Shown piece after piece: positions 51,361 to 59,474 of a stretch of DNA of 64,000 bases. Location of the stretch: positions 1 through 64,000 of the forward strand of contig NZ_JBHUGS010000003.1 of the NCBI RefSeq assembly GCF_042682045.1. The letters are read 5' to 3'. The notes below the pieces were generated by a model, which was not told the DNA's origin, made no database searches, and saw only the letters and a program-made list of their open reading frames with translations. Position 1 is the stretch's first letter, and each line of letters begins with the position of its first letter. The DNA comes from Sphingomonas_R arantia. GTDB lineage: Bacteria; Pseudomonadota; Alphaproteobacteria; Sphingomonadales; Sphingomonadaceae. The translations under genes and the position numbers were made by a program.

Positions 51361-52275
51361 TTATTCCTCGTTCTTGTAGATGCGGATGATCTTGGCGAGC
51401 ATCTCGAGCGCTTCCTCGCGCGGGCGCTGGAACGTGTTCCGCCCGATGATCGAGCCGTTGCCGCCGCCGTCGCGAATGTCGCGCGCATCCTGGTACAGCG
51501 CGTCCGACCCCTTGGTCGCCCCGCCGGAGAACACCACGAGCCGCCGCCCGGCAAAGCACGCCTGCCGGACATGCGCGACGCGCTTGGCCTGGGTCGACCA
51601 GTCGCCGTTCTTGTAGACCTCTACCGCTTCCTTCTGCTCGATATCGGCGGTCGGCAGCTTCACCTTGATGATGTGCGCGCCGAGCAGCGCCGCCATGTGC
51701 GCAGCATAGGCCCCGACGTCGAGCGACAGCTCACCCTTCTTCGAAATATCGCCGCCGCGCGGGTAGGACCAGATCACCGTCGCGATGCCGACCGCCTTGG
51801 CCTCCGCCGACATCTCGCGAATCTCGTTCATGGCGTCGAAGATGCCGTCCGATCCGGGATAGATGGTGAAACCGATCGCGGAACACCCGAGGCGCAACGC
51901 GTCGTCGACCGTCCCGGTGATCGCCTGCGAAATGCTGGTCGCCCAGCTGTTCGAGCTGTTGACCTTCAGGATCGTCGGGATCTGCCCGGCGAACGTGTCG
52001 GCGCCCGCCTCGATCATGCCCAGCGGTGCGGCATAGGCCGACAGCCCGGCGTCGATCGCCAACTGATAATGATACTGCGGATCGTAGGCCGGTGGGTTGA
52101 TCGCGAACGACCGCGCCGGGCCATGCTCGAACCCCTGGTCGACCGGCAGGATCACCAGCTTGCCCGTCCCGCCCAGATGCCCGGCCGTCAGGATGCGCGC
52201 CAGATTGGCCTTCGTGCCCGGATTGTCGGACTCGTAATTGTCCAGGATCGCCTTGATCGTCGGGTTCAATGTCAT
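51361..52275 (-). CDS. fba: Class I fructose-bisphosphate aldolase (DhnA/FbaB type)
   Basis: 304-residue aldolase of the prokaryotic class I (archaeal-type, DhnA) family, splitting fructose-1,6-bisphosphate. LVILPVDQGFEHGPARSF, GFTIYPGSD, VIWSYPRG and AHIIKVKLPTADIEQ mark the family; the Schiff-base Lys is expected in IIKVKLP. The ATG at 52275 has GGAGG about 8 bp upstream. It follows the toxin-antitoxin pair in the operon. Confidence 0.92.
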   Translation of the reverse strand: MTLNPTIKAILDNYESDNPGTKANLARILTAGHLGGTGKLVILPVDQGFEHGPARSFAINPPAYDPQYHYQLAIDAGLSAYAAPLGMIEAGADTFAGQIPTILKVNSSNSWATSISQAITGTVDDALRLGCSAIGFTIYPGSDGIFDAMNEIREMSAEAKAVGIATVIWSYPRGGDISKKGELSLDVGAYAAHMAALLGAHIIKVKLPTADIEQKEAVEVYKNGDWSTQAKRVAHVRQACFAGRRLVVFSGGATKGSDALYQDARDIRDGGGNGSIIGRNTFQRPREEALEMLAKIIRIYKNEE

Positions 52276-52357
52276 GGCTGTTGCCTCCGGTGAATTTGTG
52301 CGGTGCGATATAGCGCTGCCGATGGCACGCAACCATGACAACGGTGGTCATTCCGGT

Positions 52358-52684
52358 TCACAGGCCCAACCAGCGACGCAAGGCTTGATCGACTGCGACC
52401 ATTGTAGCGGCCGGCGCGTGTCCGATGACCTGTGAAATACGACGCGCGCGAATAGACGAGATCAAGTCCACTTCGATCTCACTTTGCACCTGAAGGCCAG
52501 TCTCGGCGCCTGCGTGGAGTGGCACTCGGACCAATGGCGCATAGCTAAGCGTCGACGTGATTGGACATACCGTCACGATCTCCGCACCCATCATGAGCTC
52601 AGTTGCCTGAACAACCAGGAACGGCCGCGCCTTCCCGGTGAATTCCCCGCGACCGTTCGCAACGACAATCTCACCGCGCTTCAC
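52358..52684 (-). CDS. PemK/MazF-family toxin (mRNA interferase)
   Basis: 108-residue protein of the PemK/MazF fold. KRGEIVVANGRGEFTGKARPFLVVQA at the N-terminus and TVCPITSTLSYAPLVRVPL in the middle are typical, with the conserved Arg/Pro-Thr patch. Such toxins cut mRNA. It overlaps the stop of the antitoxin gene (ATGA) and is therefore translated after it. The pair sits inside the pgk-fba operon. Confidence 0.85.
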   Translation of the reverse strand: MKRGEIVVANGRGEFTGKARPFLVVQATELMMGAEIVTVCPITSTLSYAPLVRVPLHAGAETGLQVQSEIEVDLISSIRARRISQVIGHAPAATMVAVDQALRRWLGL

Positions 52685-52941
52685 GGCTTACGATCGCCCC
52701 AGTCATAGTCCGGCTCGTCCGCCATCAGATCGGCCGCCATCGCTTCAAGCCAATCCATATCGGATCCTCGCTGCGCCTCATGCACCAGCGCGACCTGACG
52801 CCGATACTCTGCATCCAGTGAGTGGCGGTCAACATATTCACGGACGGCCTCTCGCGCGACGTCACTCTTGGTACGATGGGTGCGGCGCGCGAGGGCCGTA
52901 AGGTCTGCCTCCAGATCCGGGTTCAATCGTATCCCAAGCAT
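52681..52941 (-). CDS. Ribbon-helix-helix antitoxin
   Basis: 86-residue protein with an N-terminal CopG/Arc-like ribbon-helix-helix (MLGIRLNPDLEADLTALARRTHRTKSDVAREAVREYV) and an acidic C-terminal tail (MAADLMADEPDYDWGDRKP) expected to neutralise the toxin. It is the first gene of the pair. A near-palindrome 11-26 bp upstream is the likely autoregulatory operator. Confidence 0.85.
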   Translation of the reverse strand: MLGIRLNPDLEADLTALARRTHRTKSDVAREAVREYVDRHSLDAEYRRQVALVHEAQRGSDMDWLEAMAADLMADEPDYDWGDRKP

Positions 52942-52951
52942 CGTCGCCTCC

Positions 52952-52967
52952 GTTCAACATGTTTAAC
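52952..52967 (-). promoter_or_regulatory. Candidate toxin-antitoxin operator
   Basis: GTTCAACATGTTTAAC is a 16-bp near-palindrome (one mismatched position pair) just upstream of the antitoxin start and 23 bp after the end of pgk. Low-GC composition against a high-GC background and position fit an operator for the ribbon-helix-helix protein. Confidence 0.5.
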
Positions 52968-52989
52968 ATAGGCGGCGACGCTGGCAGGG

Positions 52990-54186
52990 TCAACCCATCA
53001 GCGCCTGGACCCCCGGCAATGGCTTGCCCTCCATCCACTCCAGAAACGCTCCGCCCGCGGTCGATACGAAGGTAAAGCGGTCCGCCACTCCCGCCTGGTT
53101 CAGCGCCGCGACCGTATCGCCGCCGCCCGCGACTGAAACCAGCGACCCGCTCTCGGTCAGCGCCGCCGCGGTGCGGGCCAGCGCCACCGTCGCGGTGTCG
53201 AACGGCGGCGTCTCGAACGCGCCCATCGGCCCGTTCCACACCAGCGTGCGGCAATTCTTAAGCACGTCGCCCAGCGACTCGGTCGCCGCCGGCCCGACGT
53301 CGAGGATCATCTCGTCCGCCGCGACCTCGTGCACGTTCACCGTCCGTGTCGGCGGATCGGCGCGGAATTCGGTCGCCACCACCACGTCGTACGGCAGGTG
53401 GACCGTGCAGCCCGCCGCGTCCGCCGCATCCAGGATCGCGTTGGCGGTATCGGTCAGGTCATGCTCGCACAGCGACTTGCCGACATCCACGCCGCGCGCC
53501 GCCAGGAACGTGTTGGCCATCCCGCCGCCGATGATCAGGTGATCGACCTTCGCGACCATCTGGCGCAGCACCTCGAGCTTCGTCGAAACCTTCGCCCCGC
53601 CGACAACCGCGGCCACCGGATGCTCCGGCTTGCCCAGTGCCTTTTCGAGCGCCTTCAGCTCCGCCTCCATCGACCGCCCGGCATAGGCCGGCAGCAGGTG
53701 CGCCAGCCCCTCGGTCGAAGCATGCGCGCGGTGTGCCGCGGAAAAAGCGTCGTTGACGTAGATCTCGCCCAGCTGCGCGATCGCCGCGGCCAGGCCGGCA
53801 TCGTTCGCCTCCTCACCGGCATGGAAGCGCGTATTCTCGAGCACCGCGATGTCGCCCGGCTGCATTTGAGCGATCGCCTTGTCCGCGTCGGCACCCTGGC
53901 AATCGTCGATGAACCGCACTTCGCGGCCCAGCACGTCGGACAGCGGCCGCACGACCAGCGCCAGCGACATGTCCGGGTTCCGCGCGCCCTTGGGCCGCCC
54001 GAAATGTGCCAGCACCAGCACGATCGCACCCTTGTCGGACAGTTCGGCGATCGTGGGCGCGGCGGCCCGCAGGCGGGTGTCGTCGGTCACCTTCGCGCCG
54101 TCCATCGGCACGTTCAGGTCCTCGCGCACCAGCACGCGCTTGCCCGCGACGTCGCCGATATCGTCCATCGTCTTGAAAGCCGTCAT
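52990..54186 (-). CDS. pgk: Phosphoglycerate kinase Pgk
   Basis: 398-residue glycolytic enzyme transferring phosphate from 1,3-bisphosphoglycerate to ADP. KRVLVREDLNVPMDG is the substrate-binding motif, and LVLAHFGRPKGARN, LLENTRFHAGEE-like VLENTRFHAGEE, AVVGGAKVSTKLEVL and a C-terminal VSVAGGGDTVAAL follow. The ATG at 54186 with AAGGA 7 bp upstream is preferred to an ATG five codons earlier. Confidence 0.96.
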   Translation of the reverse strand: MTAFKTMDDIGDVAGKRVLVREDLNVPMDGAKVTDDTRLRAAAPTIAELSDKGAIVLVLAHFGRPKGARNPDMSLALVVRPLSDVLGREVRFIDDCQGADADKAIAQMQPGDIAVLENTRFHAGEEANDAGLAAAIAQLGEIYVNDAFSAAHRAHASTEGLAHLLPAYAGRSMEAELKALEKALGKPEHPVAAVVGGAKVSTKLEVLRQMVAKVDHLIIGGGMANTFLAARGVDVGKSLCEHDLTDTANAILDAADAAGCTVHLPYDVVVATEFRADPPTRTVNVHEVAADEMILDVGPAATESLGDVLKNCRTLVWNGPMGAFETPPFDTATVALARTAAALTESGSLVSVAGGGDTVAALNQAGVADRFTFVSTAGGAFLEWMEGKPLPGVQALMG

Positions 54187-54197
54187 GTCTCGATCCT

Positions 54198-54749
54198 TCA
54201 TAGCGTGCGTACCGCGTCGCCGAGCCGAACATGGCCCCCGGCAATGACCGTCATCAGATATCCGCCGCGCCAGTCGGGCACCAGCGCGGGCCACAGGCCG
54301 GGATGCTGCTCGTCCATCCGTCGGCACGGATCGCATTCCCCGCTCACCGCCAGCCGGACGTCGCCGATCGCCACGATCGTGCCCGCCACCCGCGGCAGGT
54401 CCAGCCCCTCAACGAACAGGTTCGCCCGCCGGTGCGTCCATTGCAGCGCGCACGCCAGCTCCGCCTCCGCCAGCGTCCAGTCCTCGCGCCGAAGCAGCGA
54501 GACCTGCCGCCGCGTCACGCGCCCGTCCGGCTTGGCCTTGCCGCGGTAATCGCCGACCACGCCCTGCGCCGTCGTGATCGCGCTGTCCGACAACGTCTCC
54601 ATCGCCGCGCGCGGCACGCGCCGCCGCGCCAGGCCGATCAACGTCCCCAGCCCGGCCGCGGCATGATCCGGATCGGACCCGACCGCGACCGGCGCAAAGG
54701 GCAGGAAGTCCTGAACCGGCTTGGCCTTACAGGAACTTGGCGATCGCAC
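54198..54749 (-). CDS. MOSC domain protein
   Basis: Up to 183 residues; MOSC domain (molybdenum-cofactor sulfurase C-terminal type) with GVVGDYRGKAKPDGRVTRRQVSLL, GLDLPRVAGTIVAIGDVRLAVSGECDPCRRMDEQHPGLW and MTVIAGGHVRLGDAV. MOSC proteins bind a metal-sulfur centre through a conserved Cys. The true start is unclear: a GTG at 54749 overlaps gap by 23 bp, and a TTG near residue 37 is the alternative. It lies between gap and pgk. Confidence 0.75.
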   Translation of the reverse strand: MRSPSSCKAKPVQDFLPFAPVAVGSDPDHAAAGLGTLIGLARRRVPRAAMETLSDSAITTAQGVVGDYRGKAKPDGRVTRRQVSLLRREDWTLAEAELACALQWTHRRANLFVEGLDLPRVAGTIVAIGDVRLAVSGECDPCRRMDEQHPGLWPALVPDWRGGYLMTVIAGGHVRLGDAVRTL

Positions 54750-55734
54750 CCGCCGTGTCGATCATGCGGTTCGAGAAACCCCATTCATTGTCGTACCAGC
54801 TCAGCACGCGGACCAGCTTGCCCTCGAGCACCGCCGTTTCCAGGCTGTCGACCGACGAGCTGTGCGGATCGCCGTTGAAATCGGTCGACACCAGCGGATC
54901 GGTCACGAACTGCAGGATCCCCTTCAGCGGGCCGCTTTCCGATGCCGCCTTCAGCGCACCGTTCACCTCGGCCAGCGTCGTGTCGCGCGACGGCGTGAAG
55001 GTCAGGTCGATCAGCGACACGTTCGGCGTCGGCACCCGCACCGCGGACCCGTCCAGCTTGCCCTTCAACTCAGGCAGCACTTCCCCAACGGCCCGCGCGG
55101 CCCCCGTCGTGGTCGGGATCATCGACATCGCCGCGGCACGCGCTCGGCGCATGTCGGGGTGGATCTGGTCGAGGATCTTCTGGTCGTTGGTATAGCTGTG
55201 GATCGTCGTCATCAGGCCGCGCTCGATGCCGATCGCATCGTTCAGCACCTTCGCGACCGGCGCCAGGCAGTTGGTGGTGCACGACGCGTTCGACACGATC
55301 ATGTGGTCCGCGGTGATCTTGTCGTGGTTCACGCCGTACACGACGGTCAGGTCGACATTCTTGCCCGGGGCCGAAATCAGCACGCGCTTGGCACCCGCGG
55401 TCAAATGCTTGCCCGCCGACTCGCGGTCCGTGAAGAAGCCCGTGCATTCCAGCGCGATGTCCACGCCCAGTTCGGCATGCGGCAGGTTGGCCGGATCACG
55501 CTCGGCCGTCACGCGGATGCGCTTGCCGTCGATCACCAGATGGTCGCCGTCCGCGGCCACGTCGCCGCCCCAAGTGCCGTGCACGCTGTCGCGCTTGAAC
55601 AGCAGCGCGTTCGCCTTGGCATCGCCCAGGTCGTTGATCGCGACCAGTTCAAGCCCGCTGTCGGGACGCGAGAGGATCGCGCGCGCGACCAGCCGGCCGA
55701 TGCGGCCGAATCCGTTGATGGCAACCTTCGTCAT
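54727..55734 (-). CDS. gap: Glyceraldehyde-3-phosphate dehydrogenase (type I)
   Basis: 335-residue NAD(P)-dependent enzyme. The N-terminal nucleotide-binding motif is KVAINGFGRIGRLV and the catalytic Cys is in SNASCTTNCLAP. HSYTNDQ, GAARAVGEVLPELKGKLDGSAVRVPTPNVSLIDL and SWYDNEWGFSNRM are family marks. It is the first gene of the minus-strand glycolytic operon; the promoter should lie in 55735-56125. Confidence 0.96.
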   Translation of the reverse strand: MTKVAINGFGRIGRLVARAILSRPDSGLELVAINDLGDAKANALLFKRDSVHGTWGGDVAADGDHLVIDGKRIRVTAERDPANLPHAELGVDIALECTGFFTDRESAGKHLTAGAKRVLISAPGKNVDLTVVYGVNHDKITADHMIVSNASCTTNCLAPVAKVLNDAIGIERGLMTTIHSYTNDQKILDQIHPDMRRARAAAMSMIPTTTGAARAVGEVLPELKGKLDGSAVRVPTPNVSLIDLTFTPSRDTTLAEVNGALKAASESGPLKGILQFVTDPLVSTDFNGDPHSSSVDSLETAVLEGKLVRVLSWYDNEWGFSNRMIDTAGAIAKFL

Positions 55735-56125
55735 GCGTTCTGCTCCTTGGTTGGCGTCGTGGCGGCACGCCTATGCGCCGCGGTCGTGTCTCGGATGGGG
55801 ACGGCGCCGCGCCCCCCGACAATGCGTCGCGACCGGATATGGGGACGGCCCGTGTCCGTGCCATCCATCGTCGACGGCGCGACGGTCCGGACAGGCGGCA
55901 GGCGGGTCGTCATCGGTCGGGCAGGCCCCTGTCGTTCGCGGGCCGCATAACCTGCGCTCCGTGCCGGCGTGCTTTGGCGGCGGCGGCCGGAATCGTCAAC
56001 CGCGCGTCCGATCCGACAACCTTGTCGGTACCCGCTCCGGCCGCCCCGAACGGCCCGGTCGCAAGCCGCGGACGGACTGTCGGAACGCGATTTGCCATGC
56101 CCGTTCCGGGTGCTATCGCGCGGCC
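55735..56125. other. Divergent promoter region between gap and the zauP-like gene
   Basis: 391 bp without a supported gene. It must hold the promoters of the gap operon (minus) and of the zauP-zapA operon (plus). No palindrome or known operator was recognised by eye. Confidence 0.5.
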
Positions 56126-56359
56126 ATGCCCAATGACATGCCCGAAACACTCGAAGAGGCGATCTTCCGCCTCGACGCCGCCGTGACCCGCGCCGAAACC
56201 GCGTTCGCCAACCGTCCTCCCGCCCCGCCCGAACCGTCGGCCGCCGAATCGACCGATCCCGTCGATCCGGACCTCCCCGCCCGCCACGCCAAGCTGCGCG
56301 CCGGGACCGAAGCGGCGGTCGCCAAGCTCGACACGCTCATCGCGGCGGAACGCGGCTGA
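56126..56359 (+). CDS. Small helical protein upstream of zapA (ZauP/DUF4164-like)
   Basis: 77-residue acidic protein; two helical stretches (ETLEEAIFRLDAAVTRAETAFA and LPARHAKLRAGTEAAVAKLDTLIAAER) separated by a Pro/Ser-rich linker. It ends by sharing the zapA start (TGATG). In Caulobacter a coiled-coil partner of ZapA (ZauP) is encoded in this position; the match here is by synteny and general shape, not by strong sequence identity. Confidence 0.65.
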   Translation: MPNDMPETLEEAIFRLDAAVTRAETAFANRPPAPPEPSAAESTDPVDPDLPARHAKLRAGTEAAVAKLDTLIAAERG

Positions 56360-56700
56360 TGGCCAAGGTCATGCTCACGATCGCCGGCTACAGCCACGAA
56401 CTCACCTGCCGCGACGGGGAGGAAGCGCGCTTCGAACGGCTCGCCGCCATCCTGAACGAGAAAGCCGGCCAGGCCGCGCAATCGGTCGGCGGGCTGACGG
56501 AGGTCCGCATGCTGCTGTTCGCCGGGCTCCTGCTCGCGGACGAGGTCGGTAACCTGCGCACCGCGGCCGAAGCCGCCGCCGCCACGCCGCCCGTGCCGGA
56601 CGTCCTGCCCGACCCGCTGATGGCGCAGGCCGTCGCGGCGCTCGCCGCACGCATCGAAACGCTGGCGGAAGGCCTTGAGGCGGACGCACCGACCGCCTAG
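56359..56700 (+). CDS. zapA: Cell division protein ZapA
   Basis: 113-residue FtsZ-binding protein promoting Z-ring assembly. KVMLTIAGYSHELTCRDGEEARFERLAAILNEKAGQ is the beta-strand plus long helix typical of ZapA, followed by TEVRMLLFAGLLLADEV. A Pro/Ala-rich C-terminal extension follows. It starts at the last base of the upstream small gene. The 6S RNA lies just downstream, as is common in proteobacteria. Confidence 0.9.
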   Translation: MAKVMLTIAGYSHELTCRDGEEARFERLAAILNEKAGQAAQSVGGLTEVRMLLFAGLLLADEVGNLRTAAEAAAATPPVPDVLPDPLMAQAVAALAARIETLAEGLEADAPTA

Positions 56701-56704
56701 ATAG

Positions 56705-56873
56705 AAGGCGGCGGGCACTGCCCGGTACGAGCCGAAGGAAAATCCCTGAGGCTATTCATCATCCTTCGGGGGCTGTCCCTGCCCGGATCCTGGTCCGACG
56801 CACATGGTCCCCACCTGACGTTACAGGCGTCAGAGGATATTCCGGCAAACGGCCATGGCGGTCCCGCCACCCA
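56705..56873 (+). ncRNA. ssrS: 6S RNA
   Basis: The zapA-fau (ygfA) spacer of 213 bp is the usual location of 6S RNA. The 5' bubble sequence at 56743-56756 (TCCCTGAGGCTATT) closely resembles the E. coli UCCCCUGAGCCGAUAUU segment, about 40 nt from the expected 5' end as in E. coli. Terminal stem halves GGCGGG (56710-56715) and CCCGCC (56863-56868) pair. A 6-bp hairpin CTGACG/CGTCAG (56815-56820/56828-56833) with TTACAGG loop matches the 3' bubble hairpin of other 6S RNAs. It binds sigma-70 RNA polymerase. Exact ends are estimated. Confidence 0.8.
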
Positions 56874-56913
56874 TGGCAACCGGCATGCGACCGATCGATT
56901 GGGCTTGGGTACC

Positions 56914-57474
56914 ATGGACAAGTCCGAACTCCGCCGCACGCTCCGCGCCGCCCGCGCCGGCTTCGTCCGGGACGAGGCGGTCGCCGCCCACATGCTGGTC
57001 GCCACGCTCCAGGTCGCCGAACATGCCGCGCCCCAGCTCGCCGGCGCACGCATCGTCGCCGGCTATGTCTCGGACGGCGAAGAGGTCGATCCGCTCCCGC
57101 TTCTCTTCCGCGCGCTCGATCAGGGCTGCATCGTCGCCCTGCCGCGCATCACCGACCGCGCCTCGCCGATGGTCTTCCACCACTGGTTCCCCGGCGACGA
57201 CCTGATCCCCGGCCCGCTCGGCCTGCTGCAACCGCGCGCCGATGCCGAGATCGTCGAACCCGACCTGATCGTCGCACCGCTGGTCGGCTACGACGCCGCC
57301 TGCAACCGGCTTGGCCAAGGTGCCGGCTTCTACGACCGCGCCTTCGCTGCCCTTCCGCAGACACGCCGCATCGGTCTGGCCTGGACCGTCCAGGGGGTCG
57401 ATCGCCTGCCGCTGGACGACTGGGACGTCCCGCTCCACGGCATCGCCACCGAACGCGGCTGGATCGCCGCATGA
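56914..57474 (+). CDS. fau: 5-formyltetrahydrofolate cyclo-ligase
   Basis: 186-residue enzyme forming 5,10-methenyl-THF from 5-formyl-THF with ATP (YgfA family). The N-terminal KSELRRTLRAARAGF and the C-terminal LIVAPLVGYDAACNRLGQGAGFYDRAFAAL are the family motifs. The ATG at 56914 is chosen; an earlier in-frame TTG at 56899 is possible. It overlaps the DUF2842 gene by 4 bp. Confidence 0.93.
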   Translation: MDKSELRRTLRAARAGFVRDEAVAAHMLVATLQVAEHAAPQLAGARIVAGYVSDGEEVDPLPLLFRALDQGCIVALPRITDRASPMVFHHWFPGDDLIPGPLGLLQPRADAEIVEPDLIVAPLVGYDAACNRLGQGAGFYDRAFAALPQTRRIGLAWTVQGVDRLPLDDWDVPLHGIATERGWIAA

Positions 57475-57686
57475 ACGAGCCCAGCTGGCGCAAACCGGTC
57501 GGCGCGCTCATGATTCTCGCCGTCGTCCTCATCTGGACCGCGCTGTTCGCCAGCTTCTCCGATTCGGTCGCGACGCTCCACTGGACGCTGCAACTCGTCT
57601 ACTACGCGCTCGCCGGCCTCGCCTGGATCTGGCTCACCCCCGTGAAACCGATCCTCCGCTGGATGCAGACCACCCGCTGGCGCTGA
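57471..57686 (+). CDS. DUF2842 membrane protein
   Basis: 71-residue protein with two transmembrane helices (about 8-28 and 38-58; ALMILAVVLIWTALFA and LVYYALAGLAWIWLTPVKPIL). The WRKPVGAL opening and TPVKPILRWM end are typical of the alphaproteobacterial DUF2842 family. Function unknown. It overlaps fau by 4 bp. Confidence 0.85.
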   Translation: MNEPSWRKPVGALMILAVVLIWTALFASFSDSVATLHWTLQLVYYALAGLAWIWLTPVKPILRWMQTTRWR

Positions 57687-57778
57687 TGCTGGGGTGAGGG
57701 GTCGACGCCCGCTCTGCTCGTTCTGGCGGAAGGACTGAAGCCGGTCTCAACCGGAATGTCACACCCCGCCCCACACAC

Positions 57779-57862
57779 GTCATCCCGGCGAAAGCCGGGA
57801 TCTCCCTCCGGTGAAGCGCCCACCCCTAGCCCAAGGGAGATCCCGGCCTACGCCGGGATGAC
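57779..57862. repeat. Inverted repeat GTCATCCCGGCGAAAGCCGGGATCTCC family
   Basis: Arms 57779-57807 and 57834-57862 are near-perfect reverse complements; each arm is itself a palindrome (ATCCCGGC-GAAA-GCCGGGAT and its partner). This is a third dispersed repeat family, at the end of the fau-DUF2842 operon. Confidence 0.85.
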
Positions 57863-58013
57863 GGGCCCGAAGGCGCAGTGGCTACGCAAGCCCCCCATTC
57901 GCAGCCGCCGAATCCCAGCCGTCGAACAGGCCAAAGCCAAACAGCAGCCAGGCAAAAACCCGCCACCGCGCTCAACCAACAATGTAAGAAACCCCCTACC
58001 CGGGGAAAGGATA

Positions 58014-58041
58014 CGCGCCATTCCCGTCAGGGAATGGCGCG
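58014..58041 (-). terminator. 12-bp perfect hairpin overlapping the tRNA-Asp 3' end
   Basis: Arms 58014-58025 and 58030-58041 (CGCGCCATTCCC / GGGAATGGCGCG) around GTCA. Seven bases of it lie inside the tRNA (the CCA end, discriminator and first acceptor pairs), so the hairpin starts within the tRNA tail. On the minus strand it is followed by a short T/C-rich run (TATCCTTTCCCC). It could be a terminator or a processing signal. Confidence 0.55.
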
Positions 58042-58111
58042 AGTGACGGGGCTCGAACCCGCGACCTCCGGCGTGACAGGCCGGCACTCTAACCAACTGA
58101 GCTACACCCGC
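58035..58111 (-). tRNA. tRNA-Asp (anticodon GTC)
   Basis: 77-nt cloverleaf read on the minus strand. The acceptor stem GCGGGTG pairs with CACTCGC, the D-arm is AGCTCAGTTGGTTAGAG, the anticodon loop CCTGTCACG gives GTC, and the T-arm is CGGGTTCGAGCCCCG. The CCA is encoded. It precedes the downstream hairpin described separately. Confidence 0.97.
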
Positions 58112-58211
58112 TTGAAGCGTGGGGGGGCAACTACCGGCGGTCGCAGGATGCGTCAACCGCAATTCGCGTGACCCATGACGTTATCGTGACGGTCGCGCGA
58201 TCACGCCCGCC

Positions 58212-59474
58212 TCACTCCGGCGCAGTGCCGGTCAACGTCCCTTCCTCGAACAGGAAACCCGCGATGTCGGGTTTCCCCGCCGCATCCAGGATGGTCTTCA
58301 GGATGATCAGCAGCGGCACCGCCAGCAGCGCGCCCACCGTCCCCCACACCCAACCCCAGAAACTCAGCGCCACCAGGATCAGCAGCGGATTGATCGTCAG
58401 CTTGCGCCCCACCAGCATCGGCGTGATCGCGTTGGCCTCCACCACATGCATGCCGACGAAGATCGCCGCGGGCAGCAGCGCGTACCACGCGTCCGAAAAC
58501 GTCATCAGCCCGCCCACCGCCAGCAGCAGCGCCGCCAGGATCGGCCCGAGATACGGAATGTAGTTCAACAGCGCGACAAGCCCGCCCCACATCAGCGGCG
58601 TCGGCATGCTGATGATCGACAGGCCCACCGCCACCGCAGCCCCCAGCGTGACGTTGATGATCGTGATCGTGCCGAGATAGGCCGACGTCGCGTTCACCAT
58701 GTCCTGAATCACGCGCGCGGTCGCCATCGCGCTCGAAAAACTGCCGCGGTTGCTGATCGTCCGGCGGCGGAGACTCGTCCAGCCCGACAGGAAGAAGAAG
58801 ATCACCAGGATCGCGAAGAACATCTGGATCAGCGCATGCGGCGCGGACGAGGTCAGCAGGTCGAGCAGCGAATTGGGCGGCGACTGCGCCACCACCGTCC
58901 GCGATCCGCCGGTCGCCGGCGCGCGCTGCACCAGCTTCATCGTCTGCGCGATGAACTTGTCGAGGCTCGCATAGAGTTCGATCACCGGTTTCAAATTCTG
59001 CCGGATCCGCCCGATCCGGTCGGGCAGCAGCGAGAACCAGCCCGTCGCCGGCACCACGATCGAAGCGATCGCCACGTTGGCGACGATCAGGAACATCAGC
59101 ACGCACGTCAGCGCCGCCGCCGCAGACGGCATGCCGCGCCGCTCCAGCCATTCGAGGCTCGGCACCAGCGCGATCGCGATGACCAGCGCGGCGGTGATCG
59201 GCAGGAAGAACTCCGCCCCCGCCATCAGCGCGAACGGCACCGCCAGCACAAACCCCGCCCCGGCGATCAGCGTCAGCGCGGCGAGCAGCCGGTCACGCCG
59301 AAACGCCTCCGCCACGAAATCGACCGCGGCATCGGACACCGGCGTCCCGTCGGCATCCGTCACCGGCACGACGCTCGGCAGCGCGGGCGGTACGGCTCCG
59401 CTCGCGACCGAATCGCTTGCCGCGGTTGCCGCGCCTGCCTGGCCGTCCGGCCTCTGTCCGTCGTTCGCGTCCAC
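58212..59474 (-). CDS. AI-2E family transporter-like membrane protein (PerM family)
   Basis: 420-residue membrane protein with about eight helices and a long Pro/Ala-rich cytoplasmic N-terminus (about 1-58). Family marks are GGLVALLNYIPYLGPILAAL and VVEANAITPMLVGRKLTINPLLILVALSFWGWVWGTVGALLAVPLLIILK near the C-terminus. The family is widespread with poorly defined substrates. It is divergent from the SleB-type gene. Confidence 0.88.
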   Translation of the reverse strand: MDANDGQRPDGQAGAATAASDSVASGAVPPALPSVVPVTDADGTPVSDAAVDFVAEAFRRDRLLAALTLIAGAGFVLAVPFALMAGAEFFLPITAALVIAIALVPSLEWLERRGMPSAAAALTCVLMFLIVANVAIASIVVPATGWFSLLPDRIGRIRQNLKPVIELYASLDKFIAQTMKLVQRAPATGGSRTVVAQSPPNSLLDLLTSSAPHALIQMFFAILVIFFFLSGWTSLRRRTISNRGSFSSAMATARVIQDMVNATSAYLGTITIINVTLGAAVAVGLSIISMPTPLMWGGLVALLNYIPYLGPILAALLLAVGGLMTFSDAWYALLPAAIFVGMHVVEANAITPMLVGRKLTINPLLILVALSFWGWVWGTVGALLAVPLLIILKTILDAAGKPDIAGFLFEEGTLTGTAPE

